From Microplitis mediator (Eukaryota; Arthropoda; Insecta; Hymenoptera; Braconidae), in NCBI RefSeq assembly GCF_029852145.1, contig NC_079977.1, positions 13,822,640 to 13,886,639 on the forward strand: a DNA stretch of 64,000 nt, written 5' to 3'. Of the stretch, positions 13,171 to 24,600 are shown in pieces (positions within the stretch are counted from its first letter, which is position 1; each line of letters opens with the position of its first letter). Both the position numbers and the translations under genes were made by a program. Under the pieces are notes generated by a model. That model was not told the DNA's origin. It saw only the letters and a program-made list of their open reading frames with translations, and did not search any database.

Positions 13171-14082
13171 AGTATCGATATCTTTTACTAACACGCAATA
13201 TTTCTACATATTTGGGAAATATTTTTCGAAAATGTTTTGGCTATCAAATTATTGGAGGAAATAATTGTAAAATAAAGTTAAAGGTCAAAAATTAAAGCCC
13301 ATTAAACAAGCTTCAAGATACTTTTTACGAAAATTGTTTATCAGTTTTAGTTTTAAAGTAACATAAACTTTAATAGTGAATAAAAGCTAATTCTTTCAAA
13401 AAATCGTGAAAATTTCGAACAGTCATAACTTTTAAACTAATAGACCGATTTAGCCCATCTTCGAAATTGATCAAGATAATCGCCTATAGAATAAATGTAA
13501 AAAATTTCATCAGGATCCGATAACAATTGTAAGCGCTATCGTGATGACGGGACCAGTTTTGATTTTAAGGCGTACAGGTACGTTTGAAGCATCAAAAGTT
13601 ATGAACAAAATACTTTGAAAATATAAAATAGTTGCAAAATTTACAGATTATTTCATTCACAACAAAATATAACGGGCGGAATTAGATTATATTGGGAAAT
13701 ACAGAAGTTATCCGGAATGAAAACCATTTTTTTAGATTTTTTTATTCGATCCAAACTTTCAAGACCATAAAATTATTGGAAGTAATAGTCGAAACATAAA
13801 GTTTGAGGTATAAAATTAAAGCTTATTAAACAAGCTTTAAGTTACTTTTTACAAAAAGTGTCTATCAGTTTTAGTTTTAAAGTTATTTGAACTTTAAAAG
13901 TAAATAAAAGTTGATTTTTTCGAAAAATCGTGAAAATTTCAAACAGCCATAACTTTTAAACTAATCAACCGACTAAGCCCATCTTCCAATTTAACCGTGA
14001 TAATCGTCGGTAGAATAAGTGTAGAAAATTTCATTAAGATCCGATAAGGATTGTAGGCGTAATCGTAATGACAAAATTGGTT

Positions 14083-15271
<1,189 letters not shown>

Positions 15272-15959
15272 TATATATATATTAGGATGTGCCATTTTGA
15301 GGCGACTTTTTTTTATTAACAAAAAAACAGGCTGAAAACTTGCAGAAAGCCGAGAAAAGAAGCCTGTTCAAAGCGGAGCTCTCAATATTAATATGTAGAG
15401 GTGCCTATTTTTAATTTCCCATTTCCCATTTAAATAACATGAGGAAAAAATTTTTTTTTTTTATTTTCCTAGCTAGGCATTCGCACCTCATACAAATACG
15501 TCCATAGGATATTCTTGTAGAGAATTTAACGCTCTACACGGAAAAAAATTTTGTGTGACCACAAGATAAGATAATTTACGGTATCGAAATTCTGCCTTAA
15601 TATACTGATAACGAAGCATTCGTTGGGATTACAATGTTTTTGTAATGCTAGCAAATTTTTCGTTGGGCCAAGCAATGGTTTATAACTGTATATATTTGTA
15701 TATGATTTGTATAAGATTGTATATGATTGTATACAATTAGATATAATTATGTAGGATTGTATACAATTTGATCGGGCCATTTTTTCTATCCAATTTATAT
15801 ACCCGAGTAGAATTCTGGCGAATGAAGATGAGTTTAGAGTCAGTCACTAGCTCAGCATTACTAGCTAGCAGATTAAGCGAATAACGAGCTCACCGTTGGC
15901 TAATTTTTGTTTCAAGAATATTTTTAGCTCACCGATATCTCGTGAGTGAACAATATTTA

Positions 15960-17420
15960 TTATTTACAGATGATGCTGTACAAGAATGAAATCTTGACTC
16001 ACCATTGCCTCACAGCTGGCTCAAAGTAATTGGTTATAGATGGCGCTATTTTCAAATAAATAAATAGCTCACTATAAGCTTATAGCTATCCATTATCTAT
16101 TATTTACAGATGGCGCTGTACGAGAGTGAAATTCTGACTCATTATTACATCATAGTTGGATCGGAATAATTATTTATAGATGGCGTCGTTTTCAAGTCAA
16201 AAGACGACTCACCACAAACTGATAGCTGGCCATTATCTATGATTTACAGATGGCGCTCTATAGAAATGTAATGCTGACTAATCATTACCTCACAGCTGGC
16301 TCAAAGTAATTGGTTATAGATGGCGCTATTTTCAAATAAATAAATAGCTCACTATAAGCTTATAGCTATCCATTATCTATTATTTACAGATGGCGCTGTA
16401 CGAGAGTGAAACTCTGACTCATTATTACCTCACAGCTAGCTCAAAATAATGATTTATAGATGGCGTCGTTTTCAAGTCAAAAGACGATTCACTACAAACT
16501 GATAGCTGACCATTATCTATGATTTACAAATGGCGCTATATATAAATGTAACACTGACTAATCATTACCTCACAGTTGGTTCAAAATGATTATTCATAGA
16601 TAGCAAAGTTGTCAATTCAAAAGATGGCTAACTGTAAACTCCTGGCCGGTCACTACTTATTATTTACGGATGGTGCTATAAAAAAAAGAATTTACTGATT
16701 TGTTATGGGTTTTTATCTAGATAATACTTATTGTTCTAGACAGAAAAAAAGGATTTCTTGACGCAGAAAATTTTCACTTGTCCTAGGAAAAATTTTACAT
16801 CATGAAATAAAAATGAAAATTTTCTGGAAACGAGAAAAACCTTTTTGGGACAAAAAAATTTTTTTAATCTCACGAAATTTTACAATCCATTATTTAGAAG
16901 GTAAAATAATATTGTAACCAATTTATACTCAGCTTAATAAGCATCAACTTAGTAAATAACAATAAATCAACCTAACCTCAAATAAGTATAGACGACGCTA
17001 CATAAAAATGTAACTGGAACTCACCAGTATCTCATGGTTATCCAACAAAAATTGGTTACAGATGGAGCTGTACAAAAACTGAAATTTACCTCATCAGTAT
17101 CTCATAGTTATCTTGTCGCTAATAGTTACAGGTGGCGCTACATAAAAATATAACTGCAACTCATCAGTATCTCATGGTCGTCTAGTTAACATTAGTTACA
17201 GATGGAGCTGTATAAAAAATAAACTTCACCTCGCCCATGTCTCATGGTTATCTTGTCGCCAATAGTTACAGGTGGCGCTGCATAAAAATATAAATGTAAC
17301 TCACCAGTATCTAATGGGTGTCCAGTAATTATTAGCTATAGATGGAGCTGCTTAAAAAATTAATTTCACCTCACCAGTATCTTATAGTTGTCTAGTCACT
17401 ATTAGTTACAGATAGCACTG
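15960..17420. repeat. 70-bp-period satellite with AGATGGCGCT core
   Basis: The AGATGG core starts at 15967, 16037, 16107, 16177, 16247, 16317, 16387, 16457, 16527, 16597 and 16667, exactly every 70 bp. After an interruption the same period resumes (GATGG or its variant at 16991, 17061, 17131, 17201, 17271, 17341 and 17411). Units alternate between two types, and the block near 16037 is repeated almost verbatim 280 bp later, a four-unit higher-order repeat. Confidence 0.9.
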
Positions 17421-17460
17421 CATAAGACATATATGGATCATCAAATTGTAGTCGATTCCA

Positions 17461-17537
17461 ACGAGCAGTAGCAGCCCAGTGGATAACACGCGAGACTCAT
17501 CATCCCAAGGATCCGGGTTCAACTCCCGTCACCACCC
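17461..17537 (+). pseudogene. tRNA-like sequence in the core of a TIR element
   Basis: A-box-like TAGCAGCCCAGTGG at 17469 and B-box GGTTCAACTCC at 17516. The T stem pairs 4 of 5. The possible anticodon loop CTCATCA would give CAT (Met-like), but its stem pairs only partly and no acceptor stem was found. An A-rich tract follows downstream (from about 17611). Likely a degenerate tRNA-derived promoter module. Confidence 0.4.
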
Positions 17538-18048
17538 AACTGGGCTTCACGATTAATTCAATGATAAACTCATAAAAAAATTAATCTAAATACAAATTGT
17601 AAAGCCAGTGTAAAAAAAAAAAAATAAAATTTTATTTATTTTTTTTTTTTTTCAATTTTCGAGTCATCATGAACTCATATTTTATAGCTAGCCACTGGCT
17701 ACTTTTCATATCTTGTCATTAGCTCATTTTTTTAGCCAGCGATTAGCTATTTATAATTGCACACTTACTACCTCATTGTTTTAACCTAGCTATTGGATAT
17801 ATGTTTGAATCTATCCACTGGCTTGTTTTGATCAGTCAGCCATCGGCTAAGATGGCGTTACATAGTGAGGTTATGGCTGGCCAATTCTATTAGGCAGTGA
17901 TGAGGTATAACTAAAATCTGTTAGCTACGGGCTGGCTACCTATAAGTTTTAATTCTACTCAGGTATGATTTTCTACAATTGTATAAAATCTTTTTTCATC
18001 GGGTATATCTATATTAGAGTGTTTCAAAAAATCGATTTTTTTTTTTAA

Positions 18049-18790
18049 CTTCCCGCTAAGAAAATTGTAAATTTTCAAAAATTCGGGAAGTAATTGGTTT
18101 CGGTCCGATTTACGAAAATCGAATTTTCACCAGATGTCAACGTTTTGAGGTCCTAGGAAGCTATTCTGACTAACTTCATGATGATGTCCGAGTGTATGTA
18201 TGTATGTATGTACGTACGTACGTACGTATGTAAATACCTGTATCTTTTGAACGGATGAACCGATTTTTGAACTTTAAGGTGTCATTCGACGCGGCATGTC
18301 AATATCTTGAAGCTGTAAGGAAATTGAGCTTGATCGGTAGGGCTCGTTCAGAGATATTCCAAAAATAAAATTTCTTCAAAAACGTTTATTTTGGATAACT
18401 TTTAATGTGCTCGATGGATTGATTCCAAAATGGACTGGGCTCTAGAGCTTCATATGCCGCGTCGAATGCCACCTCAACCATCAAAATCGGTTCACTCGTT
18501 CAAGAGAAACCGTTGTCGAAAGAATTAAAAAAAAAAAATTTTTTTCATTTTTTCTGAAATATCTCAAAAACGACTCAATAAATCGAATTCAAAATTTGAT
18601 CGGCTGTAGAACATGATAAAACGCGTCGATTACCACCTCAACCGTCTCAATCGGTTTATTCGTTTGAGAGATATCGTTGGAGACAAAATGGTGATAAACG
18701 TTTTTTTTCGAAAAACCAGCATACAAACGTATTTTCAAGCTCGAAGAGCTCGAAAACAGCGGGAAGTTTTGGGGCTGGCCCGCAGGGTCA
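18049..18790. mobile_element. AACTTCCCGC...GCGGGAAGTT repeat inside a fold-back arm
   Basis: Begins AACTTCCCGCTAAGAAAAT and contains GCGGGAAGTT near 18760. It is absent from the matching place in the right arm, so it was inserted later. It includes a TATG/TACG microsatellite at 18190-18233. The same terminal motif occurs at 22955 and at the window end (63971). The exact right edge is uncertain. Confidence 0.55.
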
Positions 18791-19579
18791 ACTGACAGAC
18801 CGATTTTTTTTCTCGAAGAACATTGAAAAATCGACAAAGTGTCTCTAGACAAAGATCTTGTTAAAATATGAGACCTAAATATTAATATTTAAAGGTGGCG
18901 ATTCACGATTTTCTATTTTCCATTTAAATAACATAGGAAAACAAAAATTTTCAGTTTGGTATTTTATACCTTGGCGATGGCTTATTGAACAGATAAGTTC
19001 AGGATATATTTTTGGGGGGAATTGAACGCTCTATAAAAAAAGTTTCTTATCATTTTGTGATAAATCCATCTGTTCAAAAGTTCTTGGAGCTCGAAGTTAG
19101 AGTAAATTTCACGATCTTTTTACTTTTCCGGCGAAACTATCGGACTTATCATAAAATGTTACGAAATCTTTTTTGTAGACAATTTTATTTACTACAAATT
19201 ATTATCGATAAATTTTTTTTAAATTCTGCATTGATTTCTAGTTATTTCCATTTTAATGCCAAGCTCTTAAAATCGATCAGAACACTATTTTTTTAGGAGC
19301 TTGGCATTAAAATGGAAATAACTAGAAATCAATGCAGAATTTAAAAAAAATTTATGAATAATAATTTGTAGGAAATAAAATTGTCTACAAAAAAGATTTC
19401 GTTTTATGATAAGTCCGATAGTTTCGTCGGAAAAGTAAAAAGATCTCGAAATTTACTCTAACTTGACTTCAAGCTCCAATAACTTTTAAACAGATGGATT
19501 TATCAAAAAATGATAAGACTTTTTTTTTAGAGGGTTTAATTCCTTATAAAAATATATCCTGAACTTATCTGTTTAATAA

Positions 19580-19909
19580 CCCTCGCAGATTTGAATCACG
19601 GTGGAAACACGGTGGGTTTGTTCTATTTCACCAGTGTGATTACGCGGTGTATCCACCATGATTCCACGGTGGCTTTACTACCGTGTATACACGGTGTTTC
19701 ATCGTGATTACGCGGTGGATACAGCGTGGAACCACGGTGGTGAAATAGCACAAAGCCACCGTGATTCCACGGTGGATACACCGCGTAATCACAGTGGATA
19801 CACTGTGTGTACCCGGTGGTGAAATGGAACAAACCCACCGTGTAACCACGGTGGATCCACGGTGTTTACACTTCCACGGTGTTTCCACCGTGATTCAAAT
19901 CTGCGAGGG
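19580..19909. mobile_element. CCCTCG-ended CACGGTG-word element, full copy
   Basis: Starts CCCTCGCAGATTTGAATCAC and ends GTGATTCAAATCTGCGAGGG, a perfect inverted terminus. Flanked by AA on both sides. The left arm of the surrounding fold-back reads through this point with a single AA, proving a 2-bp target duplication. The interior is an array of CACGGTGG, CCACCGTG, GTATACACGG and GGATACACCG words. Open frames across it are by-products of the array. Confidence 0.9.
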
Positions 19910-20202
19910 AAGCCATCGCCGAAGTATAAAATTCCAAACTAAAAATTTTTTTTTTCCCATGTTATTTAAATGGAACATAGAAAATCGCGAATCGCCACCT
20001 TTAAATATTAATATTAAGGTCTCATATTTTAACAGGGTCTTTGTCTAGAGATACTCTGTCGATTTTTCAATGTTCTTCGAGAAAAAAAAGTCGATTTTTT
20101 TAAACACTCTAATCTATATAGTAGTAAAATTGGATCACTTTGAATTGTTTTGAATCGTTTCTTATCGTTTTGAATTGTTTCTTTTAATCAGAGGAATTTT
20201 TA

Positions 20203-20466
20203 GAGCATGCTGCGTTAGGTAGAATACCTGACAATACTCAATTAGATTTTGAAACAACGAAAGAAGTGTTAATAGGACTTCAATCAATCGAAAAGTAGTT
20301 AAAAACGTCAGAATTTTCAAATGGTGAAGGAAAAAAATACGCTCAATTTGCTGTGAACTATTTCAAACAAACAATTGTGTCAAATACAAGCAGTAAAGCT
20401 CAGAAATCAAATAGTGATGATGATTATTCATCAAAGTTGACAAATGCATTGCTCACATGTTTGTAA
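20203..20466 (+). pseudogene. Coding remnant, possible old terminal exon
   Basis: An AG acceptor (ATTTTTAG) is followed by about 88 codons ending in TAA, with one in-frame TAG at 20296-20298. The translated segments (start about EHAALGRIPDNTQLDFETTK; end about SKAQKSNSDDDYSSKLTNAL) have a balanced, hydrophilic composition unlike the surrounding AT-rich noise, with a Ser/Asp-rich tail. I do not recognise the protein. The upstream flank is a fragment of a CGTTTTGAATTGTTT-word MITE, so other exons are not adjacent. It could instead be chance. Confidence 0.35.
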
Positions 20467-21686
20467 TATATTGATAAATTTCAAGTTAATTAGTTAGTTT
20501 CATATAGTAATAAGCTAATAAGATATAAAAATGTATACGGACCTTCCTCTTCAGCCAAAGGACTAGCATATATGCGTCAAATACTATGAAGTAGAATGTG
20601 CGCATGCGGATAGAGGTTTAAAGAGAGTAAAGTATATGCTTACCAGATTTAAGTACATTCGTTGCAAGACCATCTAATTGAAAAAGTGTATTCTATTATT
20701 ATCAATTTTACATTAATTATTAAGTGAAAGTGATTTTTGTATCGACTCAACTTAACAATAAATTTTTTTATAAGTAAGTTGAAAATAATACGAAAATATG
20801 ATTATACATAAACTTACAATAAAAAAATTACTGATAATTCCTGTGCAGTACTACAACTTTGAATGCAAGTTACAGTCGGTGGAAAAATTTGAATACAAAA
20901 TATATAACAGTGAATCTTAGAAGGACTTGTAATGTTCAAGTCATAGTGTATTTAAAGTATTTAGATATTTCTGAAATTTGTTGATATCAGTAAAAATAAA
21001 TTCTCGATGATAAGTATTTTACTGTATTTTTATTATTGAAATTTACTGTAAATTTCAATAGTTTTATGATTGTGAACCGTCAGTTTATTGAAAATAAAAG
21101 TTTTGATTGAAAGCAAATCAGATTCCTAGTTAATATTGATTTAAACTTAATTAAACAGAATGAATCACTTATATACTCAAAGTATATAATTTATTTCAAG
21201 CAAATACTTTAAAGCTTAATTATTTTTGAGATGTCTATGATATTTATTTATTATCAATAAAATATCTTTAATATTAATAAAATTTCACTGAAAAGCCTCA
21301 ACTCTATTAATATATTTATTATAAAGAAATCATTTTACCAGTGTAAGTAAAGCAGTTGATGTATTTTCTTTTCAAAGTGTGATTACGAATAAACAGAGAT
21401 AGTTATTAGATTACTAATTTAAATGCGTCATTTGCAATTATACATCGGAAGATACATAAAGATCACATATATTCTATGATAAAAATTGTTTCGCTGATAT
21501 GATTTGAATCATTATTTTCATTTTTTTTTTCGTCTATGAATGTGTGCATTTTTTGATAAGTTTTTATTTCAGCTGATTTCATTATTTCAATTTAAATGAA
21601 TCATAATAATAATTTGATATTTACTTCAGGAATTATTGAGGGTATTTTTTATCTTTGAAGTAATTACTTGACTTTTTCGTTAGATA
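20467..21686. other. Region upstream of the ODF3-like gene
   Basis: 1.2 kb of AT-rich DNA without recognisable transposon ends. It presumably holds the promoter and 5' UTR of the gene starting at 21687. I could not fix a TATA box or initiator. Confidence 0.4.
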
Positions 21687-24600
21687 ATGGGTGGTTTAAC
21701 ACAGCGGCAATGGTCTCCAACAAAGAGACGAGGACCGATCAGCGCCGAATTCCGGAGTCCAGGACCTGCATGTGTTTCTTTGCCGTCACTTATAGGTTGT
21801 ATACTAAAACAATTAATGTTAAAATTTAAACATAAAATAAGGGTTCATTCATTGAATTAAATAAACACCAAATTTCAGGTAAAACTGTTCCTGATTCTAA
21901 ACGAGGTCGAGCTCCAGCATTTTCATTTGGTAGTCGGTAATTGATACTCTATATGTATTAAAAATTTAACCATTATTTTTAGTTTTTTAGCTACTATTTT
22001 TTTCAGGTATTCACTAAAAAATGAAAGTCCAGGACCAGGGCCAGGCCAATATAATGTGTCAGGATTAAGTGCCAAAGGTATATTACTACAATTTTTCGTG
22101 CTAAAAAATATTTAAAATAAAATAAAAATACAATTTATGTATACTTATACTCAAGTATACATGAGATAAAGGAAGCCACTATTCAGACATACAAGTCGTT
22201 CCGTTCATATATTTTTTGACGTTGGAATCCGAACGTATTGATCAAACCAACAAGAACATTGATATCACTATGCATGTTTTAATTAAAAAATAAGCATACA
22301 CAGATGACGAATTTATATTCACTGTAACATAAATCACATTTCGTGTCAATTTTACACCCCTTATTAAAAGAAACGATTTAAAACGATTAGAAAAAAAAAA
22401 TTTTAAATACTTTTTAATGCTTTTGAATACGTTGAATACTTTTGAATCACCCTTCTTATGGGCATTTAACATTGCAAATCGTTTTGAATTGTTTCTTTTA
22501 ATCAGGGACAGTAGACATACTATCGCCGTCATTAATTCCAGTCTATTTTTGAAAGCACTGTGAAATAAACTTCTGCATTTTAAACATCTATTTTGACACA
22601 AATCATAAATAAATAATTGAAAAAAAAAATCAGTTCATATTAAAAACGGTATAAAAATTAATTTCCTAAAATAAAATACTATATATATAAAAATATATAA
22701 AAATAAATAAACGCATTACTATAAATATACCGAATAAATTTTGAATATAGTTGAATAAATGAATAATAAAATACCAATAATTCAAAACACAAACGCAAAA
22801 ATAGAACGTTTAAAATATAAATGAACTAATAAATATATCTATAAATATAAAACTCATCAATAAATTAATAAATAACAAAGAAAAACTAAAAATAAACATC
22901 TGTATATTAAACCGAGCAAAATAAACTTACAAATAATAAACATAACTAGAAATTAGCGGGAAGTTAAAAAAATCCATGAAAATAAACATCCATATTAAAA
23001 ACATAACCATATAAAAAGAAGTATTATAATAAATGTATGTAAAATAAACATAACCATTTTCAAATAAAATTTGTTTTTTAAATAATAATCTACTGTCTCA
23101 GATAAATTAACTGGGTAGTATATAGATCTGTGATAATGGACCATATCAAAAAAATCCATTTAGGATTGCATGCGAATCCATAGGAATCAATATAGGAAAG
23201 TATGAATTTATGCATAAATCATTTGGAATTAATATAGGAGTGTATGGATTTACATAAAAATCCATGTAGGAAACCACGGGTTTCTGGATTTCCACATGGG
23301 AAATCCACCCGTGAAAAATAAATCATATATGGTCATATATGAATGCTCCATATATGGCCATGTATGGAAATTGGCCAGACATGGCCATATATGACCAGAT
23401 ATGCCCATATATGATCATACATGACCGTGTATGGCCATATATGACCATAGGAGAAGGGGGGAGGGCAAATAGGGCCTCCAAAATTTAAGGGGCCCATTTT
23501 GCCCCCAAATCATTCGAGGCGCTCAAAATTTTAAGAGCCCCCCCCCCCCCCCTGTTAGGTGAGAGTGGGGCAAACTGGGCCCTGCGGGCAAAATGGGCTG
23601 ACATTTATATTACATATAAGCCCTCATTTCTGAAGGGGCCCATTTTGCCTTCCCCCTTCCTTTCATTTTCACGGGTAAACATATAGTTGAAATTATATTC
23701 AATATACACTTATCCAAAAAATTAAAGAACAAAAAAATTTTATAAATTTTTTAGTGATTTCTGGAAGGCTGTATTTTCGTGAAAAATAATCGTATCGAAA
23801 AAACAAAAAAAGCAAATTGAAGCTTGAAATCTCTAGTTTGAAGATCTTCCAGCAGTATATTTTTTCGAGCCACGGTTTTTGCGGAATCATAAGAAAAAGG
23901 TCGAGAAAAAATTTTTCTAAATTTTTTGGTTTTGTTTTTAAGGTCTACGGGGCCGGGTAAAATTTTTTCAAAAAAAAACGAATTCATGGCTCGCTTAGGA
24001 AATTTATTCAGCTACAATTTGCTTTTTTTGTTTCTCTGTACGTCAATTTCCTGCTGAGATATCAGCCTTCAAATGAAAAAGGATTCTTTTGTCTTTGATT
24101 GTTGATATCTCAGCAAATAATGGCCGCACAGTAATTTAAAAGGGCAGTTTAAGAAACTTGAATAAATTTCCTACAAGCTCCATTTTCGATTTTTTCAAAA
24201 AACATATTTATTTTCATCCGTGATATCCATTTGAAAAACCCATTTTCTGGTTTTTTAGTCAACTCATCGTTACTATGCAAATATTAATAAAAAAAATAAT
24301 GTTGCCAGGTAATTTTATAGCTTAATGTACCCTCAAAAACCCTGGAAATTTTCAGATTGATCCATTGAACCGTTTGTCTGATCCGATTGCTCAAAGTTTT
24401 GCAAAACAATTAAAGGAACAAGTTTTGTTCCTTAAATTGTCTAATCGTTATCAAAATGAAAAAATCAATTTTTTTCAGATTTTCTTTCATTTTTGTGTTA
24501 GTTATTCAGTAAATGTAAGGTAAAGAGAAAAAAAAAAAATTTTTCCGAAAAACGAAAAAAAAAACTGAATAAAACGTAAAAAAGAAAAGTAAAAAAATTC

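Larger units (their letters stand above)
15802..17963. mobile_element. 2.16-kb TIR element carrying a 70-bp satellite
   Basis: Ends CCCGAGTAGAATT and AATTCTACTCAGG are inverted. TA on each side is the target duplication, and the host element reads through it. The interior is a satellite with a 70-bp period, an unrelated 290-bp stretch (16690-16980), a tRNA-like sequence (17461-17537) and, on the far side, inverted GCTGGCTA / TAGCCAGC words. There is no ORF. The architecture (TIR, word array, tRNA-like core, array, TIR) recurs in other elements of this window. Confidence 0.75.
15680..18003. mobile_element. TATACAATTGTATA-word element interrupted by 15802-17963
   Basis: The left part consists of TATACAATT / TTGTATA words ending with GATCGGGCCATTTTTTCTAT. 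After the interruption it resumes at 17964 and ends TTTTTTCATCGGG at 18003. The uninterrupted equivalent at 61860-61943 reads straight from GGGCCATTTTTT to TTCATCGGG. The left terminus is not resolved. Confidence 0.6.
18014..20112. mobile_element. TTAG...CTAA fold-back element, carrying two insertions
   Basis: Starts TTAGAGTGTTTCAAAAAATC and ends TTTTTAAACACTCTAA. Arms pair over 18800-19290 against 19290-20090. The left arm contains an inserted repeat (18049-18790) and the right arm contains the CACGGTG element at 19580-19909. In each case the opposite arm shows the empty site. No transposase. Confidence 0.85.

Noticed and set aside
15960..17420. CRISPR-like regular array
   Set aside because: The 70-bp units are tandem satellite units without unique spacers, in a eukaryotic genome, inside a TIR element.
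19623..20048. Open frames rich in His, Arg, Thr, Val across the CACGGTG elements (also 34042, 37161, 41096, 44408)
   Set aside because: The same array read in different frames and copies; no conserved start, and lengths vary with the array.
22242..22601. 119-codon minus-strand open frame
   Set aside because: It crosses the borders of a 150-bp MITE with a clear AC target duplication and has no motif.
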